Shown one piece after another: positions 8,549-18,595 of a stretch of DNA of 64,000 nucleotides (positions are counted from its first letter, which is position 1; every line of letters begins with the position of its first letter). The stretch lies in the NCBI GenBank assembly GCA_023954415.1, contig JAMLIB010000011.1:62001-126000 (forward strand), given 5' to 3'. The notes under the pieces are model-generated. The model saw only the letters and a list, made by a program, of their open reading frames with translations, was not told the origin of the DNA and did no database searches. The stretch is from Trueperaceae bacterium (GTDB lineage: Bacteria; Deinococcota; Deinococci; Deinococcales; Trueperaceae). A program made the position numbers and the translations under genes.

Positions 8549-11146
8549 ATGTCCAGACCTAGCGCCGTATCGAACCGCGCCGGCAAGTCGCCGTCGCCGT
8601 CTCCCGCGGGCCGACGGCGGGTCGGCGCGTTCCTGGCGACACTCATCGCCTCGGTGCTGACCTTCGGCATCGCCTTAGCGCAGGTGGCGCCGGTGGTCGG
8701 CCTCGGCGCTTACGACCTCGAGGTGGGCCAGACGCTCGAGGTGAGTGGCGACCGCCTCACGCCCGGGGCCGACTACCGCATCGCCGTCGGACCGGTCGGG
8801 GGCGCGGCGACAGTCAGCCTCGTGCAGGCCGACACCAACGGCTCCATCCGCTTCGCCACCGTGCTCGAGGAACCGGGCGATCACGGGGTCAGCATCGACG
8901 GCCAAGACATCCATGCGGCGTTCACGGTGAGCGTGCGCGGGTCCGGCTCGGCGCCCGCCGCCGCGGGCCAGGCGACGGGGGCGGGCACCACGCCGCCTGC
9001 CGCAGGAGACGACGCCACCGGGCAAGGCACCCAGCCCACCACAGAGGACGCCGGACCAGAGACGGCGACACCGGAGACGACCGCCCCCGAACGGGCCGCG
9101 GAGGAGCCCCGGCAGGACCCGATCCAGGCCTACCCGACGGCGCGGCTCGCCGGCGGCGAGGTGCAAGGGGTACAGGGCGAGGAGGTCGTCTGGCGGCTGG
9201 GCTTCCCCGCCGGCTCGGGCGAGACGGCCGGCCTGGTCCAGTCCGGGCTTGACGTCTACGTCGGGCATGGGAACCACGTGCTCAAGGTCGACGCCAGGAC
9301 GGGCAAGGTCACGAAACGCCACCGCCTGCCGGCCCAGGTCACTGCGCTGCAAGGGCGCGGCGGGGCCTTGAGCGCCACGGTCACCTACTCCACCGGCGCG
9401 GAGGGCAGCTTCGCGATCCTCGAGACGTCCCAGGACCCACAGGAGCCGTTCGACGACGATCCGGCCCTCTACGGCTGGCTGCGCAAGGAGGCGGCGGGCG
9501 GCGACCCGGTGGAGCGCCTGGAACACGACGAGACGAACCCGTGGCTCTACCTCGAGGCCGCGCGCGCCGCCGCACCCGGGAGCGCGGATGAGAGCCGCTT
9601 CGTCGCCGGGGCGCTGAGCAACGCCGTCACGTTCTATGAACGCGCACAACTCGCGCGCGAGTTCATGCGCTTCTCGCCCCAGAAGCGCGAGGAGGCCGCC
9701 ACGGCCATGCACGCGGCGCTGGACGACTTCGTCGCGCGCGGCTACCGGGCGGAGCTCCTCTTCGATCAGGACCTGGCGGAAGCCTACGGCTTCCCCTTGG
9801 GCGCCATGACCGCGGCCCTCGGCAGGGGCGACGTCCAGTCCGCCGGCTTCTGGGCGGACTGGGTCTACCTCCTCGCGACGCCCGCCGTCCCGCAGACGCA
9901 GGCGGCCTTGGCGGAGTACGCCGCATACTTGCGCGCCGACGGCCAGCGCGAGGCCTCTAACCTCTGGCGGGAGCGCGCTCGCGAAGGGGCCGGCTTCGAC
10001 CTGGCCGCATCCGTGCGCAAGGTGGCGCTCGACGTCGGCAGGACCGGCTGGTACGGGGTCGTGGCCATCCTCGTCGCGCTCCTTGCCCTATACGTGGCGC
10101 TGGCCGCCAAGTACTGGCGTCCGCAGACCCTCAACCTGCGCAGGCGCTCCGGCAATACCGGGTTGGGCGCGCGGCTCTTCTTCCTGCGCTACGCGACGTT
10201 CACCGAGAAGCTCGTGGCCGTGCTGCTGCTGGCCGCGGCCATGGCGCTCGCCGCGCTGCACGGCTGGGCGCGGGAGGGCGACTCGCTGCCGAGGGCGTGG
10301 GGCTCCGGCTCGCTCGCCTCGGTGCCGGCGCTCGACGCCCTCGCACGGTTGGACGGCACGGGCTCGGAGGCCGAGTTCGTGCGGGGCTTCGCCGAGCAGA
10401 GCTCCGGCGCGGACGACCCGGCCGCGGTCGCGTACCGCGCCGCGGGCGACGACGCCGACGCCGTCAACAACCTGGGGGCGCTGCTCGGCGATCAGGCGCT
10501 CTACCAGCGCGCCCTCGAGCTCAAGCCCGGGCTGGGCGCCGCGAGCTTCAACATGGGTCGCGCGGAGAACCCGTCGCGGCTCATGGCCGCGTTCGCCCCG
10601 GACGCGCCTGCGCTGGTCGTGCCGGACGAGACGCGGCTACGCAGCGCGGTGGCCGGGACGTTCCAGACGGCGTTGGTAGGCATGTTCACCAACCCGTGGG
10701 CGGGCCTCACCGGCCTGGCCGGGGTGACGCTGCCGCAGTGGGCGTGGTTGATCGTCGTGATCGCCTTCCTCCTGCTCGCGCTCTTCAACGTCGTGATGCT
10801 GCTCCTGCCCCGCCCGCGCGAGGCGCGCAACGCGCCGCGGACCCCCCTGTACCACCTCCTCGCCATCCTCCTCCCGGGCACCGGGCAGGCCGACGAGCTG
10901 TGGGGGGTCCTCCTCTCCGTCCCGTGGGCCGTCTTCGGCGTGGACCTGCTACTGCACTTCCTCACCGCCGGCCCCGACCCCGCCATGAGCGTGATGACCG
11001 ACCTGGTGGCCCTGACGGTCATCTACGTCGTCAACCTGGTGGCGTACTTCGTGGAGCTGGCCTCCTACCGCCGCCGCATGCAGGCCCTCAAGCAGAACGA
11101 CCCCGAGACGGCCCGCGCTTACGGCATGCGCAGGCTAGGCGCCTGA
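8549..11146 (+). CDS. Large unrecognised membrane protein with exported N-terminal half
   Basis: 865 residues; I do not recognise the family. From the N terminus: a basic stretch and a signal/anchor segment (about 24-45); a beta-rich domain (about 47-130); a Thr/Pro/Ala/Gly-rich linker (about 131-190); a short segment resembling a beta-propeller blade (DVYVGHGNHVLKVDARTGKV, about 235-254); an alpha-helical region (about 310-490); then membrane segments near 501-520, 554-571, 731-752, 786-805 and 816-836. Between the second and third lies a soluble stretch with TPR-like helices (about 625-675, DADAVNNLGALLGDQALYQRALELKPG). The architecture suggests an envelope scaffold or sensor. The EamA transporter starts 10 nt downstream, so the two are likely in one transcript. 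The start is set by the close TAATGT hexamer. Confidence 0.7.
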   Translation: MSRPSAVSNRAGKSPSPSPAGRRRVGAFLATLIASVLTFGIALAQVAPVVGLGAYDLEVGQTLEVSGDRLTPGADYRIAVGPVGGAATVSLVQADTNGSIRFATVLEEPGDHGVSIDGQDIHAAFTVSVRGSGSAPAAAGQATGAGTTPPAAGDDATGQGTQPTTEDAGPETATPETTAPERAAEEPRQDPIQAYPTARLAGGEVQGVQGEEVVWRLGFPAGSGETAGLVQSGLDVYVGHGNHVLKVDARTGKVTKRHRLPAQVTALQGRGGALSATVTYSTGAEGSFAILETSQDPQEPFDDDPALYGWLRKEAAGGDPVERLEHDETNPWLYLEAARAAAPGSADESRFVAGALSNAVTFYERAQLAREFMRFSPQKREEAATAMHAALDDFVARGYRAELLFDQDLAEAYGFPLGAMTAALGRGDVQSAGFWADWVYLLATPAVPQTQAALAEYAAYLRADGQREASNLWRERAREGAGFDLAASVRKVALDVGRTGWYGVVAILVALLALYVALAAKYWRPQTLNLRRRSGNTGLGARLFFLRYATFTEKLVAVLLLAAAMALAALHGWAREGDSLPRAWGSGSLASVPALDALARLDGTGSEAEFVRGFAEQSSGADDPAAVAYRAAGDDADAVNNLGALLGDQALYQRALELKPGLGAASFNMGRAENPSRLMAAFAPDAPALVVPDETRLRSAVAGTFQTALVGMFTNPWAGLTGLAGVTLPQWAWLIVVIAFLLLALFNVVMLLLPRPREARNAPRTPLYHLLAILLPGTGQADELWGVLLSVPWAVFGVDLLLHFLTAGPDPAMSVMTDLVALTVIYVVNLVAYFVELASYRRRMQALKQNDPETARAYGMRRLGA

Positions 11147-11156
11147 GCTTCTAGCC

Positions 11157-12077
11157 GTGGGGGAGCAGCGGCAGGCCCTCGTCGGCTACGCGTTGGTCGC
11201 GTTCGCCGCCCTGCTCTGGGCCCTGCTCGGCGTGTTCTCCAAGAGCCTGCTCGGCAGCGGCCTGACGCCGACGGAGATCGCGTTCTGGCGCGCCGCCATC
11301 GGGGGCGCGCTGTTCGCCGTCCACGCGGCGCTCGAAGGCGGCCTACGCCTGCAACGCGCCTCGGACGCCCTGGCGTTCGTCGCCTTCGCGGTGGTCGGCG
11401 TCACGCTCTTCTACACGGCGCTGAACCTCGCCATCGAGGCGGGCGGGGTCAGCCTCGCCTTCATCCTCCTGTACTCGGCGCCCGCGTTCGTCGCCGTCCT
11501 CGCCGCGCTGCTCCTCGGCGAGCGCCTGACGCCTACGAAGGCCACGCTCGTAGCGATGTCGGTCGCGGGGGTCGTGATGGTGGCGCAAGGCGGCGACTCC
11601 GGCATGACCGTCAGCGCGCGCAGCGTCACGTGGGGCCTCGTGGCCGGCGCCTCCTACGCGAGCTACTACCTGTTCGGCAAATGGGCGCTCGCGCGTTACC
11701 GGCCGGCGACCATCTACGCCATCGTCATGCCGATCGGGGCCCTCGGGTTGGCGCCCCTCACGCCCTTCGCCGCCCTGACGGACCCATCACCGCGGACCTG
11801 GCTACTGTTGGTCCTCATGGCCGCGCTCTCCACCTACTTGGCGTACTTCGTGTACTACACGGGCCTCAAGCGCGTGGAGGCCTCGCGCGCGGTGCTCGTG
11901 GCCACCATCGAGCCCGTCGTGGCGGCCGTGCTGGCCGCGTGGCTCTTCGGCGAGCGGCTGGGAGCGCTCGGCATCGTCGGCGGCGCGCTCATCGTCGGCG
12001 CCGCCATGCTGTCCGCGCTGCCGCGGCGCGTGTTCGGCCGCCGGTCGCCCGTCGGCTCACGTGTGGTGCGGCGCTGA
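11157..12077 (+). CDS. EamA/DMT-family transporter
   Basis: 306 residues, GTG start 10 nt after the preceding gene. About ten hydrophobic segments arranged as two EamA repeats: the first begins LVAFAALLWALLGVFSKSLL and the second SVTWGLVAGASYASYYLFGKWAL. Each repeat ends with the family's ERLTPTK / ERLGALG type loop (LLLGERL and WLFGERL). These are drug/metabolite exporters of the inner membrane; substrates range from amino acids to nucleotide sugars and cannot be predicted here. No partner gene points to one. The C-terminal tail is short, basic and probably cytoplasmic. Confidence 0.85.
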   Translation: MGEQRQALVGYALVAFAALLWALLGVFSKSLLGSGLTPTEIAFWRAAIGGALFAVHAALEGGLRLQRASDALAFVAFAVVGVTLFYTALNLAIEAGGVSLAFILLYSAPAFVAVLAALLLGERLTPTKATLVAMSVAGVVMVAQGGDSGMTVSARSVTWGLVAGASYASYYLFGKWALARYRPATIYAIVMPIGALGLAPLTPFAALTDPSPRTWLLLVLMAALSTYLAYFVYYTGLKRVEASRAVLVATIEPVVAAVLAAWLFGERLGALGIVGGALIVGAAMLSALPRRVFGRRSPVGSRVVRR

Positions 12078-12143
12078 GCGTTCGCGCGTCGCCCGCGCCC
12101 GTCGCGTGCCAACCCGTGTGTCTCCCGTACGGGGGCTTGGTCG

Positions 12144-12172
12144 TTGACGCCCACCCCATCCGGTGCTATCGT
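12144..12172 (+). promoter_or_regulatory. Sigma-70-type promoter of the argG leader
   Basis: TTGACG (12144-12149), a 17-nt spacer, and TATCGT (12167-12172). Transcription should begin near 12180, about 255 nt before argG. Confidence 0.7.
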
Positions 12173-12179
12173 CGCAACG

Positions 12180-12434
12180 TTATCAGTCGGCTTGCATAAG
12201 CATCCGCTGATGGCCGAGCACCGACCGTGATGGCAAGCACACTTCGCCCCCACCACCTCCGCACCCGCAACCACAGACGAGACCGACGTAGCTGAACGCG
12301 TCGCGCCACCGCACCGGGACGGCCGAGACCGGCCGAACGGAGCGGAGTGGCCGCCGCGTCAGCTGCCCATGGCGGTCGCGTTCGTCGAGCGCGGGTCGAC
12401 GGGGTCGAGAACATGGAACCTTAGGAGAAAGCGC
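12180..12434 (+). promoter_or_regulatory. Long argG leader with an arginine-rich short frame
   Basis: This 255-nt untranslated region contains (1) an imperfect hairpin with GCTT-gcat-AAGC at its centre near 12190-12201; (2) a 21-codon frame at 12230-12295 encoding [20 protein letters not shown] plus Ser, with seven arginines including AGA and two CGA codons; (3) a CGGCCG-agac-CGGCCG hairpin at 12320-12335; and (4) the argG Shine-Dalgarno TAGGAG at 12422-12427. The layout would suit attenuation by arginine supply, but random frames in this DNA are also arginine-rich, so the peptide is only a candidate. Confidence 0.4.
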
Positions 12435-13658
<1,224 letters not shown>

Positions 13659-13661
13659 GAC

Positions 13662-14144
13662 GTGGCGAGCGCCGCCGTACTGCCTAAGAAACCGGGTACA
13701 GACTACGTGCCGCCCAGGCTGCGCGAGGCGAACGCCGCCGACGCGCCCGGCCTGGCGGCCCTCTACGCCGTCACCAGGCCGCAGGCGAAGCTGGGGGCCG
13801 GCGCGCTGCGCGAGTGGCTCTCGCGCGGGCGGGCGCTCCTCGTCGAGGACGCCGACGGCCGGGTCCTCGCCGCGCTCAGGCACTGGGAGGAAGGCGACGG
13901 CTGGCGCGTGGAGCCGATCGTCACCCACCCCGAGCACCGCGGGCAAGGCTACGGCCGCTGGCTCATGACCATGCTCGAGGCCGACGCCATCCGCTCGAAC
14001 ATCCCGTTCCTCGCCGTGACGCTCGCCGACGCCGCCGTCCTGCCCTACTACCAGCGCCTCGGGTACCGGCCCCTCGGCGAGGACCCGACGGAGCTCGGCA
14101 AGCGCGTCGGGGGCGTGTGGCAGAGGACGGCGGCCCCGGCGTGA
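13662..14144 (+). CDS. GNAT-family acetyltransferase inside the arginine cluster
   Basis: 160 residues, GTG start 3 nt after argG. A typical GNAT fold: the acetyl-CoA pyrophosphate loop is [13 protein letters not shown] (about residues 88-100), and a C-terminal [13 protein letters not shown] motif follows. Its last codons overlap the argH start by 4 nt (GTGA), so it is translationally coupled. Position between argG and argH suggests a role in arginine metabolism, but the substrate is not predictable and it is distinct from the ArgA-like protein after argH. It could equally be a self-standing N-acetyltransferase carried in the operon. Confidence 0.8.
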   Translation: MASAAVLPKKPGTDYVPPRLREANAADAPGLAALYAVTRPQAKLGAGALREWLSRGRALLVEDADGRVLAALRHWEEGDGWRVEPIVTHPEHRGQGYGRWLMTMLEADAIRSNIPFLAVTLADAAVLPYYQRLGYRPLGEDPTELGKRVGGVWQRTAAPA

Positions 14145-15670
14145 CGGGGTCGGACCCGAAGCAGGCTCCAGAGCCGCCGGGCGCGGCCAGGGCGTCCAGC
14201 ATGTGGGGCGGCCGGTTCGCGGAGGCCACGGACGCGCTCGTCCAGCGCGTCAACGCCTCCATCGGGGTGGACCAGGCCATGGCGGAGGACGACCTCCTCG
14301 GCTCCATCGCCCACGCGCGCATGCTCATGCGCCAGGGCATCCTGACGGAGGCCGAGGGCGAAGCCATGGTCGCCGGCCTGCGGCAGCTCCTTACCGAGGT
14401 GCGCGCGGGCAAGGTCGAGTGGCGCGAGGAGCTCGAGGACGTGCACATGAACCTCGAGTCCGTGCTCACGCAGCGCCTCGGGCCCGTCGGCGGCAAGCTG
14501 CATACGGCGCGCAGCAGGAACGACCAGGTCGCGACGGACGCGCGGCTCCACCTCGCGCGGCGGGGCGCGGAAGTGCGCGGCCTGGTGATCGAGCTGCGCC
14601 GCGTCATCGTGCGCCTGGCTGCGGAGCACATCGACGTGATCATGCCGGGCTACACGCACCTGCAGGTAGCGCAGCCCGTGCGCTTCGCCCATCACCTCCT
14701 CGCCTACCACGAGATGCTCGAGCGCGACCAGGGGCGGCTCGAGGACGCGCTTAAGCGCGCCGACGTGTCGCCGCTAGGCGCCGGCGCCCTCGCCGGCACC
14801 ACCTTCCCCATCGACCGCGCCTACACGGCCGAGCTCCTCGGCTTCGGCGCCGTAGCACGCAACTCCATGGACGCCGTCTCGGACCGCGACTACATGCTCG
14901 AGACGTTGTCGGCGCTCGCGATCCTGATGATGCACCTCTCGCGCCTGAGCGAGGAGCTCATCGTCTGGTCGACGAGCGAGTTCGGCTTCGTGACGTTGAG
15001 CGACGCCTACACGACGGGCAGCTCGATCATGCCCCAGAAGAAGAACCCCGACGTCTGCGAGCTCGTGCGCGGCAAGACGGGCCGCGTGTACGGCGCCCTC
15101 ATGGGCCTGCTGACGGTCATGAAGGGGCTCCCCCTCACCTACAACAAGGACATGCAGGAGGACAAGGAGGGGCTGTTCGACGCGCTCTCCACGGCGTCCG
15201 ACTGCCTGCGCCTCTACGTCGGCATGCTGCCTGCCATGCGCGTCAACGCGACCCGCATGCGCGAGGCCGCCAGCAGGGCGTACTCCAACGCCACCGACCT
15301 GGCCGACTACCTCGCGCGGCGCGGCCTCCCCTTCCGTGAGGCGCACCACGTCGTCGGTCGGCTCGTGGCCACCGCCATCGAGCGCGGCGTGCCGCTCGAG
15401 GCGCTGAGCCTCGAGGAGCTGCGGGCCGAGGACCCGCGCATCGAGGCCGACGTCTACGCGGCCCTCGACCTCGAGACCGTGGTGGACGCCAGGCGCTCCT
15501 ACGGCGGCACGGCGCGCGAGCGCGTGCTGGAGCGGATCGCGGTCGCGGAGGCCGAGCTGGCGGGCCTGGACGGCGGGGCGCGGCGCCCGGACGCGCAGGA
15601 CGTAGCGACCGCCGGCGATGCTACCGGCGGCGATGCGACTGGCGGGGAGACCGGCGAGGGTCACCCATGA
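14141..15670 (+). CDS. argH: Argininosuccinate lyase
   Basis: 509 residues from the coupled GTG 14141 (overlaps the preceding stop by 4 nt); ATG 14201 (MWGGRFAEA, the usual ArgH N terminus) is an equally good start, giving 489. Splits argininosuccinate to arginine and fumarate. Superfamily motifs: [13 protein letters not shown], the catalytic-His region around [12 protein letters not shown], and the signature loop [16 protein letters not shown]. The C-terminal ~35 residues are an unusual low-complexity tail ([16 protein letters not shown]) encoded by a short imperfect tandem repeat near 15612-15660. It ends in ATGA, overlapping the next gene. Confidence 0.95.
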   Translation: MTGSDPKQAPEPPGAARASSMWGGRFAEATDALVQRVNASIGVDQAMAEDDLLGSIAHARMLMRQGILTEAEGEAMVAGLRQLLTEVRAGKVEWREELEDVHMNLESVLTQRLGPVGGKLHTARSRNDQVATDARLHLARRGAEVRGLVIELRRVIVRLAAEHIDVIMPGYTHLQVAQPVRFAHHLLAYHEMLERDQGRLEDALKRADVSPLGAGALAGTTFPIDRAYTAELLGFGAVARNSMDAVSDRDYMLETLSALAILMMHLSRLSEELIVWSTSEFGFVTLSDAYTTGSSIMPQKKNPDVCELVRGKTGRVYGALMGLLTVMKGLPLTYNKDMQEDKEGLFDALSTASDCLRLYVGMLPAMRVNATRMREAASRAYSNATDLADYLARRGLPFREAHHVVGRLVATAIERGVPLEALSLEELRAEDPRIEADVYAALDLETVVDARRSYGGTARERVLERIAVAEAELAGLDGGARRPDAQDVATAGDATGGDATGGETGEGHP

Positions 15671-16206
15671 ACGTGACGGTGCGGCCGGCCAGGGCGGAGG
15701 ACGTCCCCCTGATCTTCGAGAACATCGGCTACTGGGCGAGCCAGGGCCGCATGCTCGTGCGCCCGATGCAGAACATCTTCGAGAACCTCCGCGACTTCTT
15801 CGTCGCCGAGGTCGACGACGGCAGCGGCCCGCGCTTCGCCGGCAACGGCGCCATGCATATCCTCTGGGGCGACATCGCCGAGGTGCGCGGCCTGGCCGTG
15901 GCGCCCGACGTGCGCGCTCGCGGCGTCGGCCGGGCGCTCGTCGAGGCGTGCGAGCACGAGGCGCGGCGCGTCGGCATCCCGCTCCTCTTCGCGTGGACCT
16001 ACGAGGTGGAGTTCTTCGAGCGTTGCGGCTTCACCCTCATCGACAAGACCCGCGACCTGCACCCCCGAGTGTGGTCCGAATGCCTGCGCTGTCCCTTCTA
16101 CGTCGGCTGCAACGAGAACGGCGTGGTAAAGCGCATGGACGGCGTCCCGACCCCTCACAACCTGCCCGAGCCGCCGCCGGCGCAGGTGCCGCCCGGCATC
16201 CGCTGA
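15667..16206 (+). CDS. argA: ArgA-like short N-acetylglutamate synthase candidate
   Basis: 179 residues; its ATG overlaps the argH stop by 4 nt. A GNAT domain of the COG1246 ArgA type: the acetyl-CoA loop is [17 protein letters not shown], followed by [18 protein letters not shown]. After the domain comes the family's C-terminal cysteine cluster ([18 protein letters not shown]). In several bacteria this short protein makes N-acetylglutamate, and in some it is fused to ArgH, which agrees with the overlap here. It would prime the acetylated cycle that ArgJ (57.4 kb) recycles. Activity is inferred from context and family. No amino-acid kinase domain is present, unlike classical ArgA. Confidence 0.7.
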   Translation: MNVTVRPARAEDVPLIFENIGYWASQGRMLVRPMQNIFENLRDFFVAEVDDGSGPRFAGNGAMHILWGDIAEVRGLAVAPDVRARGVGRALVEACEHEARRVGIPLLFAWTYEVEFFERCGFTLIDKTRDLHPRVWSECLRCPFYVGCNENGVVKRMDGVPTPHNLPEPPPAQVPPGIR

Positions 16207-16338
16207 CAACGGTCGGGTGCGCGCCCGCGCCCGGGCGGCGGCCTGAGCGCGGACACCTACGCGCCCTGCGCATGCCACGTCCCCGCTCCCACGACACAGG
16301 CGTCCTGGCACGTATGGTTCGCGTCAGGGCGCTGTCGG

Positions 16339-16344
16339 TATAGT
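16339..16344 (+). promoter_or_regulatory. -10 element of the asparaginase gene (leaderless)
   Basis: TATAGT ends 6 nt before the GTG at 16351. This favours the second of two adjacent GTG codons (16348 and 16351) as the start. Confidence 0.6.
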
Positions 16345-16350
16345 CGCGTG

Positions 16351-17361
16351 GTGACCAAGAAGGTCCTCTTAGCCCATACAGGCGGAACGATAGGCATGCG
16401 TAGAGGTGAGCGGGGCTACGCCCCGAGTGCCGGCTACCTGGCGGAGCTCCTGGCACGCATGCCGGAGCTGAGCGACCCGTCGCTTCCCGCCATCGAGCTC
16501 GTCGAGTTCGCGCCGCTGCTCGACTCGGCCGACATGGTGCCGTCCGACTGGTCGCGGATCGCCGCGGAGATAGCGCGGCGCTATGAGGAGGTCGACGGGG
16601 TCGTCGTCTTGCACGGCACCGACACGATGGCGTTCACCGCTTCGGCCCTCTCGTTCATGCTCGAGGGGCTGGCCAAGCCCGTCATCGTCACGGGCTCCCA
16701 GGTCCCGTTGGCCGAGCTGCGCTCCGACGCGCGCGAGAACCTGATCGCCTCCCTCCAGATCGCCGCCATGCCGGGGCTGCATGAGGTCTGCGTCTACTTC
16801 TCCGGTCGCCTCCTACGCGGCAACCGCGCCACGAAGGTATCGGCCAGCGGCTTCGACGCGTTCGACTCGCCCAACGAGGCGCCGCTCGCCACGGTCGGGG
16901 TCGAGGTCGAGTTGCGCCAAGGCGCGGCGCGCCCGGCCCTCCCAGGCCGCCTGTCGGTGCGCGAGCTGCGCGACGTCACGGTCGCGGCCGTGCGCCTCTT
17001 CCCCGGCGTCAGCGCCAGGTTCATGGCGCACGTGCTGCAAGCGCCGCTCGAAGGGCTCGTGCTCGAGACTTACGGGGCGGGCAACGCCCCCACGCGCGAC
17101 CCGCGCCTGCTGGACGAGCTGGCGGCCGCGGCAACGCGCGGGGTGGTGGTGGTCAACACGACGCAGTGCCTGCGCGGTCGCGTCGACATGCGCGGCTACG
17201 CCACGGGCAGGGCGCTGGCGGAGGCGGGCGTGACGGGCGGCGCCGACATGACGCCGGAGGCCGCGCTCACCAAACTGATCTACCTCTTGGGCAGTGGCAT
17301 GACACCCGACGCGGCGCGCGCCGCCATGGCCCGCGACCTGCGCGGGGAGTTGACCGAATGA
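16351..17361 (+). CDS. ansA: L-asparaginase (type I, cytoplasmic form)
   Basis: 336 residues from GTG 16351. Hydrolyses asparagine to aspartate and ammonia. Both active-site motifs are present: HTGGTIG near the N terminus (nucleophile Thr10) and VVLHGTDTMAFTA (Thr90-Asp91). Length and absence of a signal peptide fit the type I cytoplasmic enzyme; archaeal-type GatD is less likely because the C-terminal domain is compact. VanZ-like gene overlaps by 4 nt (ATGA). The upstream gap of 144 nt after the arginine cluster contains only the promoter. A generic type I asparaginase/glutaminase assignment is safe; exact specificity is not visible. Confidence 0.88.
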   Translation: MTKKVLLAHTGGTIGMRRGERGYAPSAGYLAELLARMPELSDPSLPAIELVEFAPLLDSADMVPSDWSRIAAEIARRYEEVDGVVVLHGTDTMAFTASALSFMLEGLAKPVIVTGSQVPLAELRSDARENLIASLQIAAMPGLHEVCVYFSGRLLRGNRATKVSASGFDAFDSPNEAPLATVGVEVELRQGAARPALPGRLSVRELRDVTVAAVRLFPGVSARFMAHVLQAPLEGLVLETYGAGNAPTRDPRLLDELAAAATRGVVVVNTTQCLRGRVDMRGYATGRALAEAGVTGGADMTPEAALTKLIYLLGSGMTPDAARAAMARDLRGELTE

Positions 17362-17759
17362 GCGCAGTGGGCGGCGCGCGCGCGCCTTGGCGCAAGCGGG
17401 CGCCCTGGGTCAAGTGGCTGGGCTGGTGCCTGGCCGCGGCCTGGGCGGGCTTCCTCTTCATGCAGTCGAGCTCCTCGACCGCCGGCTCGTTCCTGGCCAA
17501 CTTCCCGCCCGGCTCGGACAAGGTCGTTCACGCAGGGGCCTTCGGCGTGCTGGCCGCCCTCGTCACCCTGGCGACCGGCCGACCGCTCGTCGGCGTGCTC
17601 GCCGCCTTGCTGTACGGAGCCTCGGACGAGATCCACCAGTGGTTCGTTCCCGAGCGCGCCACCGAGCTGCTCGACCTCTTCGCCGACACGGTGGGAGGGG
17701 CCTTGGGCGCCTTCGCCGTCGACTTCGTAGCCCGCAAGCGCCACCGCGGGTCATTATGA
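17358..17759 (+). CDS. VanZ-like small membrane protein
   Basis: 133 residues; ATG overlaps the asparaginase stop by 4 nt. Four hydrophobic segments (WLGWCLAAAWAGFLFMQSSS; VVHAGAFGVLAALVTLA; GVLAALLYGASDEIHQW; LFADTVGGALGAFAV) with the VanZ hallmark residues: a KxxHxxxF-like motif (DKVVHAGAFG) and a YGASDEIHQWFVPER motif. VanZ proteins confer teicoplanin resistance in some clusters, but most genomic copies are of unknown role. Neighbours (asparaginase, proC) give no hint. The end of this gene overlaps the TATGAT promoter element of proC. Confidence 0.82.
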   Translation: MSAVGGARAPWRKRAPWVKWLGWCLAAAWAGFLFMQSSSSTAGSFLANFPPGSDKVVHAGAFGVLAALVTLATGRPLVGVLAALLYGASDEIHQWFVPERATELLDLFADTVGGALGAFAVDFVARKRHRGSL

Positions 17760-17760
17760 T
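17755..17760 (+). promoter_or_regulatory. -10 element of proC (leaderless)
   Basis: TATGAT ends 7 nt before ATG 17768. An in-frame ATG at 17756 lies inside the hexamer and is therefore not a likely start. Confidence 0.5.
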
Positions 17761-17767
17761 TGACGCC

Positions 17768-18595
17768 ATGTCGGAAACCAGCCCTGAACCCCGCGGACGA
17801 ACGGGCCCGCGGTTGGTCATCGTCGGCGCCGGCAAGATGGGCGGGGCCGTGCTGCAGGGCGCCATCGCCGCCGGGGCGCTGGAGCGCTCGGACGTCGCCA
17901 TCTTCCACCCGAACCAGCGGCGGCTCGCCGAGCTGTCCGAGCGCTTCGGGGTGGCGGGCATCGACGCCGCCGGCCTGCACGAGGCCGAACACGTCCTGCT
18001 CGGGATCAAGCCGCAGTCCTTCGCCTCCGTGGCGCCCATCGTGGCGCAGCCGCACGCCGCGTTCATCTCGTTGATGGCCGGGGTCACGTCGGAGACGATC
18101 GCCAGGCGCGTAGGCTCGAAGCGCGTCATCCGCGCCATGCCCAACCTCGGCGCGAGCCTCGGGGTCGGGGCCACGGCGCTCGCTTGGCTACCGGAGGCCA
18201 CCCCCGAGGACGTGGCCCTGTCCCGCCGTCTCTTCGGCGCCGTCGGCCGCGTCTACGACCTGCGCGAGGAGCTGTTCGACGCCTTCACGGGCATGGCGGG
18301 CTCCGGTCCAGCCTACGTCGCCGTGGTCGCCGAGGCGCTGGCGGACGGGGGCGTGCGGGTCGGCCTCGACCGGTCGCTGGCCCGCGACGTGGCGCGGCAG
18401 CTCCTCCTCGCCTCGGCGCGCCTCCTGGAGACGAAGTACCCGAGCGAGTTGAAGGACGAGGTCTCGTCGGCGGGCGGGACCGCCATCGCCGGGGTACGCA
18501 CGTTGGAGAAGCACCGCCTGCGCTTCGCCCTGATGGACGCCATCGAGGAGGCCACGCGCCGGGCCGGCGAGCTGAGCCGCGAGGACGTCGAGTGA
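17768..18595 (+). CDS. proC: Pyrroline-5-carboxylate reductase
   Basis: 275 residues. Last step of proline synthesis: NAD(P)H-dependent reduction of P5C. N-terminal Rossmann motif VIVGAGKMGGAVLQG (about 18-32), then LLGIKPQSF and SLMAGVT. The C-terminal dimerisation/active-site signature is FDAFTGMAGSGPAYVAVVAEALADGGVRVGL-type sequence, here starting near residue 171, with the later SAGGTAIAGV motif. Length is normal (about 270). The start is set by the TATGAT hexamer 7 nt upstream. The next gene's GTG overlaps its stop by 4 nt. Confidence 0.95.
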   Translation: MSETSPEPRGRTGPRLVIVGAGKMGGAVLQGAIAAGALERSDVAIFHPNQRRLAELSERFGVAGIDAAGLHEAEHVLLGIKPQSFASVAPIVAQPHAAFISLMAGVTSETIARRVGSKRVIRAMPNLGASLGVGATALAWLPEATPEDVALSRRLFGAVGRVYDLREELFDAFTGMAGSGPAYVAVVAEALADGGVRVGLDRSLARDVARQLLLASARLLETKYPSELKDEVSSAGGTAIAGVRTLEKHRLRFALMDAIEEATRRAGELSREDVE

